From assembly GCA_029838195.1 (NCBI GenBank), contig JALGVJ010000001.1, positions 1 to 64,000 on the forward strand: a stretch of DNA of 64,000 bases, written 5' to 3'. A program made the translations under genes and the position numbers. Shown piece by piece: positions 19,492 to 29,401 of the stretch (position 1 is the stretch's first letter; each line of letters begins with the position of its first letter). Below the pieces are notes generated by a model that made no database searches, was not told the origin of the DNA, and saw only the letters and a list, made by a program, of their open reading frames with translations. This DNA is from Promethearchaeota archaeon (GTDB lineage: Archaea; Asgardarchaeota; Lokiarchaeia; Sigyniarchaeales; SOKP01).

Positions 19492-21033
19492 TTATTTTTC
19501 ATTTTTCTTTTTTATTTGTGATAATGTTTCTGGTACATCCGCCGCTTCCATGCCTTCTAGTTTTCTGTAATCTTCTACTGTTCTTGAAGATACTCCTTTA
19601 AGATAAGCAATTAATCGTTGCTCAATGGGGGGTTCTAATTTAGAAGGCACTTCCTCCCTCAAAATTTCAAGCATTTTTTCTCGAGCTCTCTCCATGATAT
19701 CTTTTTCTCCCTCTTTCATCCACGCCCCTCGTCGTTTTCTGTCTACAAGGGAAGGTACAAAAATTTCTTTTCTTACATATTTCGCAGAATGCTTGGTTCC
19801 TAGATAATTTCCCGAAGATAAGGCAACTCTTTCAATTTCTTCACGGGCTAAGGTATCCGAATTCACGGTGATTCCTTTTAGTTCTCTCTTTACCATGCCA
19901 ATGAGATCATCATCGATAATTAATAATTCTAACGCTTCAGTAATAGAAGATTCATAGGTACCAGCACACGTGATATAATTATGACCAGCAAGGGCTGCAT
20001 GGAGAAGAGTCAAATACCGTTCAAATCCATTTTGAAGATCAAAACATTTTGAGTCAGTCATTAAACCGGAGCCTTTCGAAGGAATCTTATAGTAATGGGC
20101 TAATTGGGCTGAGCCTATCGTTATTAAAGCAAATTCCGTGCTCCCATAAGCCATGTTTCCCGTTAATGGATCCATTATAGTATTAGTAGAGCCATATAAA
20201 ACAGGTGTGCCGGGATTTATTAATTGGGTCAATACAATTGAAGCTAATATTTCCATGTTAGTTTGAACCAATAAACCCGCTAATGTTACGGGAGCTGTAG
20301 AGCCCGCACCCGCAGCGGAGGTGATATTCATTGGTTGGTTATGCTTAGCAAATACAAATAATCCATTAAGTAAAATTTGAGGTAAGAGTAAAGGAGAAGT
20401 GGGATTGAATACGCCTAATAATCTGGGTTTCTTTTTTAGTTCATCTGTTCCTCCTGAAATGATGGAAGCCATATTAATCATGTCTTGCGAGGCGGTTCTT
20501 CCGAAACATGCCATTCCAAAAGGTTTGATTCCATGTTTTGCCCATTGTAAAATAGAATGACAATGAAGCACCGTGTAGGGAACATCTCCGGGCCAAATGT
20601 CTAAATGTGAGCAATCGATATTGTCTAATTTGTTTACTATTTTGATTTGATTAATTAAATCTTTTAGAGTAGAGTTTCGGATCTTTTTTCTTTTAGAAGA
20701 ATCATGTATTTTCATTGCAGCCCCAAAGGTGGAAAATATTTGAGCATTCAGATTCACTTTAATAGAATAAGAACCATCGGGGCCGTATAATGTAAATTCA
20801 TTAGGAACTTTTTTTAATTGTTCTTTTACTAAATCCTCCGGAAATAGGATATATATCTTATTATCTCTTTTTATCGAAGTTGCTCCATTTTTAACAAGGA
20901 GATTTTGGGCTTCCTCTGATTCTACTCTCACGCCTAGGGTTTGTAATAATTCTAACGTATTTTCATGAATGAGTTGAATCTCATCCTTAGAAAGGATTTT
21001 TAACGGCTGGATTTTCATGATTTCTGGGTTCAC
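19492..21033 (-). CDS. MttB-family methyltransferase, non-pyrrolysine type
   Basis: 513 residues of the trimethylamine methyltransferase MttB superfamily (COG5598): long N-terminal helical part, then TIM-barrel segments such as NITSAAGAGSTAPVTLAG, GTPVLYGSTNTIMDP and SGLMTDSKCFDLQNGFE. There is no in-frame TAG anywhere, so it is not the pyrrolysine TMA enzyme. Non-Pyl members (MtgB, MtpB and others) demethylate quaternary amines such as glycine betaine or proline betaine and pass the methyl to a corrinoid protein. No corrinoid protein gene lies next to it, so the substrate is open. Confidence 0.88.
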   Translation of the reverse strand: MNPEIMKIQPLKILSKDEIQLIHENTLELLQTLGVRVESEEAQNLLVKNGATSIKRDNKIYILFPEDLVKEQLKKVPNEFTLYGPDGSYSIKVNLNAQIFSTFGAAMKIHDSSKRKKIRNSTLKDLINQIKIVNKLDNIDCSHLDIWPGDVPYTVLHCHSILQWAKHGIKPFGMACFGRTASQDMINMASIISGGTDELKKKPRLLGVFNPTSPLLLPQILLNGLFVFAKHNQPMNITSAAGAGSTAPVTLAGLLVQTNMEILASIVLTQLINPGTPVLYGSTNTIMDPLTGNMAYGSTEFALITIGSAQLAHYYKIPSKGSGLMTDSKCFDLQNGFERYLTLLHAALAGHNYITCAGTYESSITEALELLIIDDDLIGMVKRELKGITVNSDTLAREEIERVALSSGNYLGTKHSAKYVRKEIFVPSLVDRKRRGAWMKEGEKDIMERAREKMLEILREEVPSKLEPPIEQRLIAYLKGVSSRTVEDYRKLEGMEAADVPETLSQIKKKNEK

Positions 21034-21235
21034 AGTTTTTCTAAATATTTAATAATCGAATGAACAGCATGGCGATTTGCGTATTTAAAGGAATAATTAA
21101 TAATAATAAAAAAACAAAGGTTAATTTTAAACTCCATTATTTTTCATTTCACGCACCAAAAATTTGAATAATTTCAAAAAATTCTTGTTAATGAAAAATA
21201 ATATATTATTTATTAAACTAAAGAAATGACGTCAA

Positions 21236-22222
21236 ATGAGTAGCAAGCAATTAAAATTAACCATACCAAAAGGGAGTCTTCAAGAGGCGGTTACCTCTTT
21301 CTTTGAAAGAGCGGGATTGAAATTGACGTTCGCATCCAGCCGGGATTATAGACCATCAATTAATGATCCTGAAATTTATGTTAAACTTTTACGTCCCCAA
21401 GAGATCCCAAATTACTTGATTGGAGAACAAGAATTCGATTTAGGCATTTCTGGCATGGATTGGGTAAAAGAGACGAGCGCTGATGTGGAAGTCATATTAG
21501 ATTTAGAAATAGGAGGCGTTAAAATTGTTTTTTGCGTTCCCAATACTTGGGATCATGTGAATTCACTTGCCGATGCCCTTCGTTATTTTCATGAGAATAA
21601 TAAAATACTTAGAATTTCAACGGAGTATCTGACCTTATCATTAAATTATTTAATGGAGAATGACATGTATAAAGAATTATATGGAAATAAAGCGCCTTTA
21701 GTTATTACTCCTTGGAAAAAATGGGGTGAAAATGATAAAGTAAAAATTTTTTTATCTTTTGGAGCAACAGAAGCAAAACCGCCGGAAGAAGTAGATGCTA
21801 TCATTGATAATACGGAGACGGGCTCTACTTTACGAGCAAACAATTTAAAAATCGTGGAAATCATTGACCATTCCACTGCAGTATTAATTGCCAATAAAAA
21901 TGCTTTACAAGACGATTGGAAAAGAGAGAAAATTAAAGATCTTAAAGTGCTTTTGGTAGGAGTTATTGAAGCTTCAAAAAAATTACACATTTTCATGAAT
22001 GTGAAAAAGGACAATTTAAGTAAAATCATTTCCAAGCTTCCTGCTCTCAAAAAGCCCACCATTTCAAGACTTGCGGGAGATGATTCTAATGACTGGTTTG
22101 CAATTAATACCATTATCAAGAAAGATGAATTTCTAAGTTTAATTCCCTATCTACGGAAATATGCTCAAGGTTTAGTGGTACATGAACCTCGACAAATCCT
22201 TCCTTTAGAAAAAATCCAATAA
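21236..22222 (+). CDS. hisG: ATP phosphoribosyltransferase, long form
   Basis: First step of histidine biosynthesis. 328 residues, which with the C-terminal extension is the homohexameric long form with a regulatory ACT-like domain. Landmarks are LTIPKGSLQEAV at the start, EFDLGISGMDWVKE, and the PRPP-binding part AIIDNTETGSTLRANNLK. An ATG at 21226 is out of frame, so 21236 is the start. hisD begins 13 bases downstream behind an AAAAGGAGGAATT ribosome-binding site, and hisC follows. Confidence 0.94.
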   Translation: MSSKQLKLTIPKGSLQEAVTSFFERAGLKLTFASSRDYRPSINDPEIYVKLLRPQEIPNYLIGEQEFDLGISGMDWVKETSADVEVILDLEIGGVKIVFCVPNTWDHVNSLADALRYFHENNKILRISTEYLTLSLNYLMENDMYKELYGNKAPLVITPWKKWGENDKVKIFLSFGATEAKPPEEVDAIIDNTETGSTLRANNLKIVEIIDHSTAVLIANKNALQDDWKREKIKDLKVLLVGVIEASKKLHIFMNVKKDNLSKIISKLPALKKPTISRLAGDDSNDWFAINTIIKKDEFLSLIPYLRKYAQGLVVHEPRQILPLEKIQ

Positions 22223-22235
22223 AAGGAGGAATTGC

Positions 22236-23546
22236 ATGGACGCTCTACAAATTATCTCATCTGAAGAGATTGCGGAAAAGACTCTCACTCATTATCTTCC
22301 CAGAATCGAGCAAGATTTTGAAGATATAAAGCAAGACGTAATAAACATCATCAATCAAGTCAAAACTTACGGGGACAAAGCTGTTTTAGAATATACGAGA
22401 AAATTTGATCATGTTGACTTAGAAAGGGATCAAATAAAAATATCTTTAAAAGAACTCCAAGACGCTTGGGAATCTGTCGATGCGCAACTATTTAAAGCAA
22501 TACAGCATGCCAAAGAAAACCTATTAAAATTTCATCGAGCTCAAATGAAAGAAGATTGGACCATCGAGATTGTCAAGGGCGTGAAAGCGGGACAAATTTA
22601 CCGTCCGCTTGATTCGGTTGGAATCTACGTTCCTGGCGGGAAAGCTATTTATCCAAGCACGGTTTTAATGACAGCAATTCCTGCTCTTGTAGCAGGCGTG
22701 AAAAACGTGATTTTATGTTCCCCTCCCTCGTTCCATGGAACAATTGCACCAGAAATTCTCGCTACCGCAAAAGAATGCAATATTTCTCAAATTTACAAAA
22801 TTGGAGGTGTTCAAGCTATAGCAGCCATGGCGTTTGGTACAGAAACAATCCCTCCCGTTCAAAAAATCATCGGCCCGGGAAATAAATGGGTAAATGCTGC
22901 AAAACAATTATTGTCAAACGTCGTAGCTATAGACACGCCAGCTGGCCCCTCAGAAATTTTGATAATTGCGGATGAAAATGCAAATTTAGATCATGTCATG
23001 ATAGATTTCCTCTCTCAAATTGAACATGATCCCGATAACATTGGAATTTTAATCTCGCTTTCCGAAAAATTAACGATTAATTTTAAAAATAAAATCTCCC
23101 TTGTTGTAGAGCAATCGGAGCGAAAAGAAATAATAAAATCTTCTTTAAAAAATTCCTTAATCATTAATGCAAAAAATATAGAAGAAGCAATAAGAGTCGC
23201 AAATTTAATTGCTCCTGAACACTTAGAACTCTTGATAGCTAACTATGATGCCGTTTTGGATAAAATAATGAATGCAGGAGCAGTATTTTTAGGACCTTAT
23301 TCTCCCGTCCCATTAGGTGATTATTGTGCCGGAACTAATCACGTTCTTCCTACCGGTGGTAATGCTAAAAAATTTTCCGGCTTGAATACCCTCCAATTTT
23401 TAAAAATTATTGATACATTGGAATGTAATTTAACGGGACTTGAAGAATTATCTCATTCTGCGATAAAACTTGCAGAATTTGAAGGATTATCCCTTCATAA
23501 AGAAGCAATTTTAAGGAGATTAAAAGAAAAAAATAAATTTAAATGA
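22236..23546 (+). CDS. hisD: histidinol dehydrogenase
   Basis: Last two oxidations of histidine synthesis (histidinol to histidine, NAD-dependent, zinc enzyme). 436 residues, normal length. Clear blocks are PLDSVGIYVPGGKAIYPSTV, KIGGVQAIAAMAFGTETIP, KIIGPGNKWVNAAK, and the active-site region QIEHDPDNIGILIS with NLIAPEHLEL and GDYCAGTNHVLPT. It is second in the hisG-hisD-hisC operon and ends in TGA, showing that TGA serves as an ordinary stop here. Confidence 0.96.
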   Translation: MDALQIISSEEIAEKTLTHYLPRIEQDFEDIKQDVINIINQVKTYGDKAVLEYTRKFDHVDLERDQIKISLKELQDAWESVDAQLFKAIQHAKENLLKFHRAQMKEDWTIEIVKGVKAGQIYRPLDSVGIYVPGGKAIYPSTVLMTAIPALVAGVKNVILCSPPSFHGTIAPEILATAKECNISQIYKIGGVQAIAAMAFGTETIPPVQKIIGPGNKWVNAAKQLLSNVVAIDTPAGPSEILIIADENANLDHVMIDFLSQIEHDPDNIGILISLSEKLTINFKNKISLVVEQSERKEIIKSSLKNSLIINAKNIEEAIRVANLIAPEHLELLIANYDAVLDKIMNAGAVFLGPYSPVPLGDYCAGTNHVLPTGGNAKKFSGLNTLQFLKIIDTLECNLTGLEELSHSAIKLAEFEGLSLHKEAILRRLKEKNKFK

Positions 23547-23620
23547 TTTACAAGGTTTCTTCAATTATATATTTATGATTGAATGGGATCTATTAATATT
23601 TTACTTATTTTTTCCTTATC

Positions 23621-24712
23621 ATGAATCTTAAGAAGTTAATACGAAATAACATTTTAGATTTTGCTGCATACACTCCCGGTGAGCAACCAATTGAGAAAGG
23701 ATGGATTAAATTAAATACAAATGAGAATCCATACCCTCCTATTCCAGAAGTCATGGAAGATCTGACTAAGGCAATCAATGATAATTTGAGAAAATATCCC
23801 GATCCCCGGGCAGTTCAATTAAGGAAAATATTAATTGAGCAGTTTTTAAAAGACAAGTATAAAATTGATAACTTAGAGGCAATTCTAATTGGAAATGGTT
23901 CTGATGAAATTCTTGATATAATTTTTAAAGCTTTCATTGAAAAAAATGATGAGATCGTTTTCTTTAACCCTTCTTATGGCATGTATAAAGTTTTAACTGC
24001 TCTTTATGAAGGTAAAGCTCAAGAAATTAAATTAAACGAAGATTTTAGCATTCCCCGGTTTGCATTTGATGTACAAGGCAAATTATTAATCATTAATTCT
24101 CCTAATAATCCAAACGGAAAATCTTATTCAAATGAATTGATAGAGACGTTTTGCGAGAATTTTTCTGGAATCGTGCTTGTAGATGAAGCTTATGCTGACT
24201 TTTCCAATACAACCGCCTTATCCATTCTTCCTGATTTTGAAAATCTGATTGTAATTCGCACTTTTTCCAAGAGTTTTTCCCTTGCGTCCATGAGAATCGG
24301 CTATGCGGTAGCCCATCCAAGTATAATTAATGAATTAAATAAAGTCAAATTACCCTATAATACGAGTTATATTGCTCAAGTGGCGGCAATTTCCTGTCTT
24401 AAAAATATAAAAAAGATTTTTTCCCGAAATGAGAAAATTATCTTCCAGCGAGAACAGCTCATTAATGAACTAAAAAAAATACCATCGATTAAAGTATTTC
24501 CCTCAGATGCTAATTTTGTATTAATAAAATTTCCAAACAAAAATTTAGCCAAAACATGTCATGAAGAATTAAAAAAACAAAAAATTCTCGTTCGTTATTT
24601 TAATACAAGAGAATTAAAAGAATATATTAGGATTTCAATTGGAACGGAAGAAAAAAATATTTTTTTCTTGGATTCGTTTAATAATATTATAAAAAAAGTC
24701 CTCAAAATTTAA
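23621..24712 (+). CDS. hisC: histidinol-phosphate aminotransferase
   Basis: PLP enzyme of fold type I, 363 residues. Visible motifs are KLNTNENPYPP at the N-terminus, LIGNGSDEILD, INSPNNPNGKSY (PLP contacts), VDEAYADFS, the Schiff-base lysine in RTFSKSFSLASMRIGY, and IRISIGTEE at the C-terminus. It completes a short histidine cluster, about 75 bases after hisD. The remaining his genes are not in the window. Confidence 0.94.
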   Translation: MNLKKLIRNNILDFAAYTPGEQPIEKGWIKLNTNENPYPPIPEVMEDLTKAINDNLRKYPDPRAVQLRKILIEQFLKDKYKIDNLEAILIGNGSDEILDIIFKAFIEKNDEIVFFNPSYGMYKVLTALYEGKAQEIKLNEDFSIPRFAFDVQGKLLIINSPNNPNGKSYSNELIETFCENFSGIVLVDEAYADFSNTTALSILPDFENLIVIRTFSKSFSLASMRIGYAVAHPSIINELNKVKLPYNTSYIAQVAAISCLKNIKKIFSRNEKIIFQREQLINELKKIPSIKVFPSDANFVLIKFPNKNLAKTCHEELKKQKILVRYFNTRELKEYIRISIGTEEKNIFFLDSFNNIIKKVLKI

Positions 24713-24764
24713 ATTAAAACTTTAATTATTTACTTTTACTAAAATTCAAGGAAGGAATGTTTTC

Positions 24765-25910
24765 ATGGTGCTTTTTTTCGGTGAGAGAAAAGATGTCATT
24801 GAATGTACAAACTGTGGGTATAAGCTCATTAAACCTTACCCTAAGGATAAAAAATGTCCTCGTTGCAAGAAAATTGTTGATGCTTTAGAAGAGAATAGAA
24901 AGAAAACACCGAAACAATTTGAAACGATGACAAAAACAGCTTCATCGAAATTATGGGGGAAAGTAAAGATAAAAAATACGGAATCAGATGCATTTCTTGT
25001 TTCGGGAGATAAAATTATCTTAAAAGATAATGAATATATAAAATTATTTGGCATTTGTTCTGTCCAGCGCACGCCCTTATACTATAGTAATGAAAAGCAC
25101 GTCTATTTATTGGAATTGACCAATAACTTGGACTTCATAGCTACGAGCATTTTAGGAGGGGAATTAGATAAAATGCTTCTCATTTCAGAAGAAACCCATC
25201 AAGAGGAAAAATGTCAATTTCTCGTGAAAGAAGGAATAATATATATTGTCTATGGCGTATTTCCGGATAAAAAAGGAAAATGGTTATTGGAACAAATGCA
25301 CGTTCATTTTTCTGAATTGGTAAAAGGAAAAGATGTAGATAACTTAAACAAGTTAGAAAAACATGAACTTAAATTAGAGTTTCGAAAGCGAATTAATTTT
25401 ATCGTGGAAGAATATCTTAAAATTCAGGCAGTCTTTTCTGATCAAGACCTCCCCTATATCGATCCACATATAAGAATTGATTATATAGGGTTATCATTCA
25501 AATCGATTGGCCTTATCTCTTTATTAATCGGGAATGAACTTAAAGTAGAAGTTGCCGGTGAATTCGATAATGAAATGGATAAATTAGAAATGCAAGAATC
25601 TATTTTAACGGCTAAAATTGAGGCCATTGCGGCTAACACCCGGGGAAATACTGGAGCAATACCCAGATGGATTGCAGTTAAATTAGGGTATCAACATTAT
25701 AGGTTCATTACTTTTAAACAATACGAAAAAGATTACTTCATGTGTTTCTTATGTGAAGGAAATCTAAAAAAAGTGGAAATAGCTGAAAAACAATTAGACC
25801 CTTTTATCCTGCCTTATACTACAAGTGAATTTAAAGGAGATCTACAAGCATTTAATGAATTGAAAAGAAAATTAATAAATTTCTTTAAAGAAAAGAATAC
25901 GTTCCCCTAA
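24765..25910 (+). CDS. zinc-ribbon protein with C-terminal roadblock/longin-like region, unknown function
   Basis: 381 residues. A four-Cys zinc ribbon opens the protein (Cys14, Cys17, Cys31, Cys34). A beta-rich middle (about 65-190) follows. The C-terminal half, with LISLLIGNELKVEVAGEFDN, a long helix and DYFMCFLCEGNLKKVEIAEK, alternates strands and helices like roadblock/LC7 or longin domains, common partners of Asgard small GTPases. That fold assignment is a guess from pattern. Its 3' end overlaps the convergent MFS gene by four bases. Confidence 0.65.
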   Translation: MVLFFGERKDVIECTNCGYKLIKPYPKDKKCPRCKKIVDALEENRKKTPKQFETMTKTASSKLWGKVKIKNTESDAFLVSGDKIILKDNEYIKLFGICSVQRTPLYYSNEKHVYLLELTNNLDFIATSILGGELDKMLLISEETHQEEKCQFLVKEGIIYIVYGVFPDKKGKWLLEQMHVHFSELVKGKDVDNLNKLEKHELKLEFRKRINFIVEEYLKIQAVFSDQDLPYIDPHIRIDYIGLSFKSIGLISLLIGNELKVEVAGEFDNEMDKLEMQESILTAKIEAIAANTRGNTGAIPRWIAVKLGYQHYRFITFKQYEKDYFMCFLCEGNLKKVEIAEKQLDPFILPYTTSEFKGDLQAFNELKRKLINFFKEKNTFP

Positions 25911-27127
25911 ACCTTAATAAATTTAATCGTTATTATTAATGCGATACAAGTTAAAATTGAAATGAAGTAAAAAGGAACGTGTAAAGAAAATTCTCCTAAA
26001 GAACTTATTATTATAGGTCCTAAAGCTCCACATATGAATCCTATGGTATTATTAAACCCAAACCCTGAACCTTTCAAATCAGGATTAATTTTCTCGATTA
26101 TATTCGAAATTTGAGAATTACCAGCAGTCTGAAAATAAGCGAAGCCCATTCCAGAAATAATGCATCCCATGTAAAAAATGAGAAAATTCGGTATAAAGCT
26201 CATCAAGAAAAATAATCCACCTGCGATAAGAATTAAACCTTGGCCTACTATTAAAATTCTTTTTGAATTGAATTTATCCACGAGAGGGCCCCCTAAAATT
26301 ATTGAAATTATATAAATAAAAACAATGAAAATTAAAAGATAACTCGTTTCCAATTCATTTCTTCCCCAATAAATCTGTAAAACCCATATGATATAAACGA
26401 TACTTCCATTTAAAAACATCCATCGAAGGCTATTTAAAATAATAGTCAACAAATATTGGCGCTCCTTGATTAAAACCTTTATATTGCTGAAAAATGCAAT
26501 GGCATTTTGATCTCCTAATATTTCTTCCATGCTAGAGGATGATTCTTTCTTAGGGATGTCTAAAAATGCAAAAATTAAAATCATTGAGATGAACGTTAAA
26601 GTACCCGAAAATAAAAAAATCAATCTAAAATTAAAATAATAAGCGACATACCCTCCTAAAATAATTCCGCCAAAATACCCCAAGCTCAGACTAAAGGAAT
26701 AAAATGCCATGGCTTTCCCTTGTTTTTCTTTATCAAAATGTTCGCAAGTTAGTGCTTGAAGTATCGAACTATAAGCTCCTGCGCCCTGGATTGCCCTAAA
26801 TAAAATTAATTGGATTACATTTTGAGCCATGAAGCATAAAAAGGTTCCTGCAATATATATGCTCATGCCAATTCCAATCATTAATTTTCTACCAAACTTA
26901 TCAGAAGCAGAAGCAATTGGGAATTGAAAAATTGATTGAGTAATTGAGAAAATGCCTACAACCAAACCATATGAAATGAGAGTACCCGATAAACTTAGAA
27001 TAAATCGCGGTAAGCCAATATCAACTATACTCGAGCCTAAGTTCCTAAAAAAATTAGCTATTAAAATGGTAAATAAAAAGATTTTTGCTTTTAGAGTACT
27101 AATAGGTAAATCTGATTTTTTTTCCAT
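25907..27127 (-). CDS. major facilitator superfamily transporter
   Basis: 406 residues with about 12 membrane segments. Motif A of the first half reads ASDKFGRKLMIGIGM in the loop after helix 2, and a second-half equivalent is GGPLVDKFNSKRIL. The PYSSILQ-like helix 5 (AIQGAGAYSSILQALTCEHF) and the central cytoplasmic loop (KKESSSSMEEILGDQ) fit drug/proton-antiporter-like MFS exporters. The substrate cannot be told. It is convergent with, and overlaps, the preceding zinc-ribbon gene. Confidence 0.9.
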   Translation of the reverse strand: MEKKSDLPISTLKAKIFLFTILIANFFRNLGSSIVDIGLPRFILSLSGTLISYGLVVGIFSITQSIFQFPIASASDKFGRKLMIGIGMSIYIAGTFLCFMAQNVIQLILFRAIQGAGAYSSILQALTCEHFDKEKQGKAMAFYSFSLSLGYFGGIILGGYVAYYFNFRLIFLFSGTLTFISMILIFAFLDIPKKESSSSMEEILGDQNAIAFFSNIKVLIKERQYLLTIILNSLRWMFLNGSIVYIIWVLQIYWGRNELETSYLLIFIVFIYIISIILGGPLVDKFNSKRILIVGQGLILIAGGLFFLMSFIPNFLIFYMGCIISGMGFAYFQTAGNSQISNIIEKINPDLKGSGFGFNNTIGFICGALGPIIISSLGEFSLHVPFYFISILTCIALIITIKFIKV

Positions 27128-27338
27128 TTATCTTAGAAATTAATGAAAAAATAAAAATTATTTTAATTACAAGTGAGAAAAAAACATGAATGGATTCAAA
27201 CTATATCCTCAAGAAACTTTCCAATAATAAGAGAGGGTGGTAAATTTTTAAGATATTTAGTCATAATTGACTAAAAAAAGTTTTATAATCGAGCTGACGT
27301 AAATAGAGGCTCTCTTTTCAATGCGTTCCCTTATTTAT

Positions 27339-27611
27339 TTAGCGGTTCTTTTGCTCCTCGCGCATTTCATTAATTTTAGTCTTCACTTTTTTAAGTAAAC
27401 GATTTCCGGTAGCTTTTATCAATGTTTTAAGATCTTTTGGAGTTTTTGAGGCATTTACTTTTGGAATTATTTTTAAATTAAAATCACTTGGCTTGTTTTC
27501 AAATCCACATTGTTCACAATACACCATCTTACCTTCCCGCAAGTAGGTAATTAAGTCCTCTTGTAAACGAGCTCCACATTCAATGCAATATAATATTATC
27601 TCTTCTGACAT
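27339..27611 (-). CDS. small zinc-ribbon protein
   Basis: 90 residues with two CxxC knuckles (CIECG at residues 9-13 and CEQCG at about 32-36), followed by a Lys-rich helical tail. The pattern matches small rubredoxin-like zinc ribbons frequent in Asgard genomes. No function can be named. Confidence 0.65.
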   Translation of the reverse strand: MSEEIILYCIECGARLQEDLITYLREGKMVYCEQCGFENKPSDFNLKIIPKVNASKTPKDLKTLIKATGNRLLKKVKTKINEMREEQKNR

Positions 27612-27828
27612 TCCAGTTAAAAAGAATGATTTTTTATTTAAATAACGATTTTACTACTTATAGTAATGTTGTCTTAGATATTATATAATTATTTCATTTT
27701 CAAAAACAATTTATTTTTTGAAGAAAAAAATTCTATTGAAAAGGGGTTAGCTCCCGATAAAATTTCTCTCTAAGATCTCGAATTAAAAATTCAAAGGAAG
27801 GATTATAATAATTAAAAAAGATGGTAAA

Positions 27829-28803
27829 ATGATAACCTCCATAGAACGTATTGTCGAAGAATATCATGAGAAAAAAATCGATATTGATACTTTATACAAT
27901 CACGTGCTATCGATAATCGAGGTATGTGATGATGATCAAATTAGAAGGAAATATATCTTCTCTTTAAATAAAATCATTCCTCTCTTGCCAAAAATAAAAA
28001 GAAGCTCTCTTTTAGAGTATTTGGAACAACTACTCTTATCCGAAATAAATCCTGCTATTAAAATCACAACGATTTCTGTCCTTCAATCATGGACTAAGAA
28101 TAAACTTTTAAATCCATTAAAATGGATGCTCCAACACGAAACAAACTATGAATGCTTGGTGTCAATAATAAAATCATTAGCTTGCCTTGAAAGTACTATT
28201 AGTAAAAAAATATTACTTAAAGAGTTAAAAAAAATCAGAAAAAAAGTATTCATGGATGAGAAAAAGCAAATTAAAAATATTAAATATAGACAAGAACTTA
28301 AAAAACTATTTGAAAATAAAACAATCTATGCTCTAACGCCTGAGAAATTAGCAGATATTCTCATCAATTATCATACCATTAAAATTTTAAAAGAAAAATT
28401 CTTTTCCGTTTATTATGAACTTGAAAAAGGATGCGTCATTGAATTGGATTTATCCGATGTGGAATACGAAGTAAGAGGATGGAAACCCGAATTTAAAAAT
28501 AATATAAAAAGCTTATTAGAGATCCCGGGCTTGGAAAATTTAAAATATCTTCGAAGACTCGACCTTTCCAATAATCAAATACAAAGTATTAAAGAATTGT
28601 TGCCCCTTAAAAACTTGACTCATCTTTATTTGGGGAATAATCAACTTCAAGATAAAGCAAATATTAAATGGATTAATAAGATGGAAAACCTCCGATATTT
28701 AGAAATAATTGGTAATAAAATCGCAGATAAAAAATATATTCATGAATTTAACCCTAATATGGAAATCTTGATAAAACGCACTAATGTCCCAACCTTCTCG
28801 TGA
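27829..28803 (+). CDS. HEAT-like protein with short leucine-rich-repeat end (paralogue 4)
   Basis: 324 residues. The N-terminal ~200 residues match the helical part of the three other LRR genes, including NPLKWMLQHETNYECLVSI. The C-terminus has only three or four LRRs (LRRLDLSNNQIQSI, then LTHLYLGNNQLQDK), against 11-13 in the others. This suggests loss or lack of expansion of the repeat block. The short LRRs are of the 'xxLxxLxxLxLSNN' type without the LPxSI spacing. Function unknown; probably another interaction scaffold. Confidence 0.82.
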   Translation: MITSIERIVEEYHEKKIDIDTLYNHVLSIIEVCDDDQIRRKYIFSLNKIIPLLPKIKRSSLLEYLEQLLLSEINPAIKITTISVLQSWTKNKLLNPLKWMLQHETNYECLVSIIKSLACLESTISKKILLKELKKIRKKVFMDEKKQIKNIKYRQELKKLFENKTIYALTPEKLADILINYHTIKILKEKFFSVYYELEKGCVIELDLSDVEYEVRGWKPEFKNNIKSLLEIPGLENLKYLRRLDLSNNQIQSIKELLPLKNLTHLYLGNNQLQDKANIKWINKMENLRYLEIIGNKIADKKYIHEFNPNMEILIKRTNVPTFS

Positions 28804-28853
28804 TAATTATTCTTAATTCTCTTTAATTTCTATATTATAACTTTTTTTCAATT

Positions 28854-29215
28854 CTCTAACTATGAATTTGGACAAATTGTCCTAGCATCCCGTCGTTAGA
28901 GGAAACGGGAAAGATCGATGATGCAACACTGGGATGAGAGGCCACCGCATGCGAGATGAGCTTGAAATAATAACGCCGAGAGGCGGGCGGAATTCGAGTA
29001 CCGCGTGAGATAAAGCTTGCTTGACGTGCTGCGACCGCACGCATCGCACTTGAAATTTTCCCAAGCGATCCCATTTTCTTAAAGTGTTAGTACTGACACC
29101 CAATAAGGAGGCAACATGTCCGAGGGAGAGAAAGAAAGAGCTCATGAAGAATGATTAGGAAAGACAATAAAAAACCCCTTTATTTTTGTGTTCATGTCTA
29201 ATTTTGTCCAAAATT
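28854..29215 (-). mobile_element. collapsed IS607-like element (tnpA start plus right-end hairpin)
   Basis: On the minus strand an ATG at 29145 opens a MerR-type helix-turn-helix (LGHVASLLGVSTNTLRKWDR), as at the N-terminus of IS607 TnpA serine recombinases. The frame then decays, and there is no recombinase domain or TnpB. The far end holds a CCCGT...ACGGG hairpin (28889-28893 with 28905-28909) of the type that closes TnpB guide-RNA/right ends. AATTTGGACAAATTGTCC at 28865-28882 and AATTTTGTCCAAAATT at 29200-29215 look like related termini. The 56-base block 28854-28909 recurs at 47063-47118 with four mismatches. G+C is clearly above the surroundings, in keeping with foreign origin. Confidence 0.7.
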
Positions 29216-29401
29216 GTTTTGACTAGTCGGCGACTGTTTAAAATTGAATTAATCAGACGTCTATCTCTGTTGGAATTTAAAGTAATGAAGAGAATGTTAA
29301 GAATATTTTAAACAAAATAAATTATAAAATTTTCAAAAAAAATGAAAAAAATGATAAATAATTTAAAAATAAAAAATATTTGAAATTTATCTCTATGGGT
29401 T

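Noticed and set aside
19492..21033. Pyrrolysine-containing trimethylamine methyltransferase
   Set aside because: The MttB homologue is open end to end with no internal TAG, so it belongs to the non-Pyl group.
21646..22119. 157-residue antisense ORF in hisG
   Set aside because: Shadow frame with no motif; hisG is intact on the other strand.
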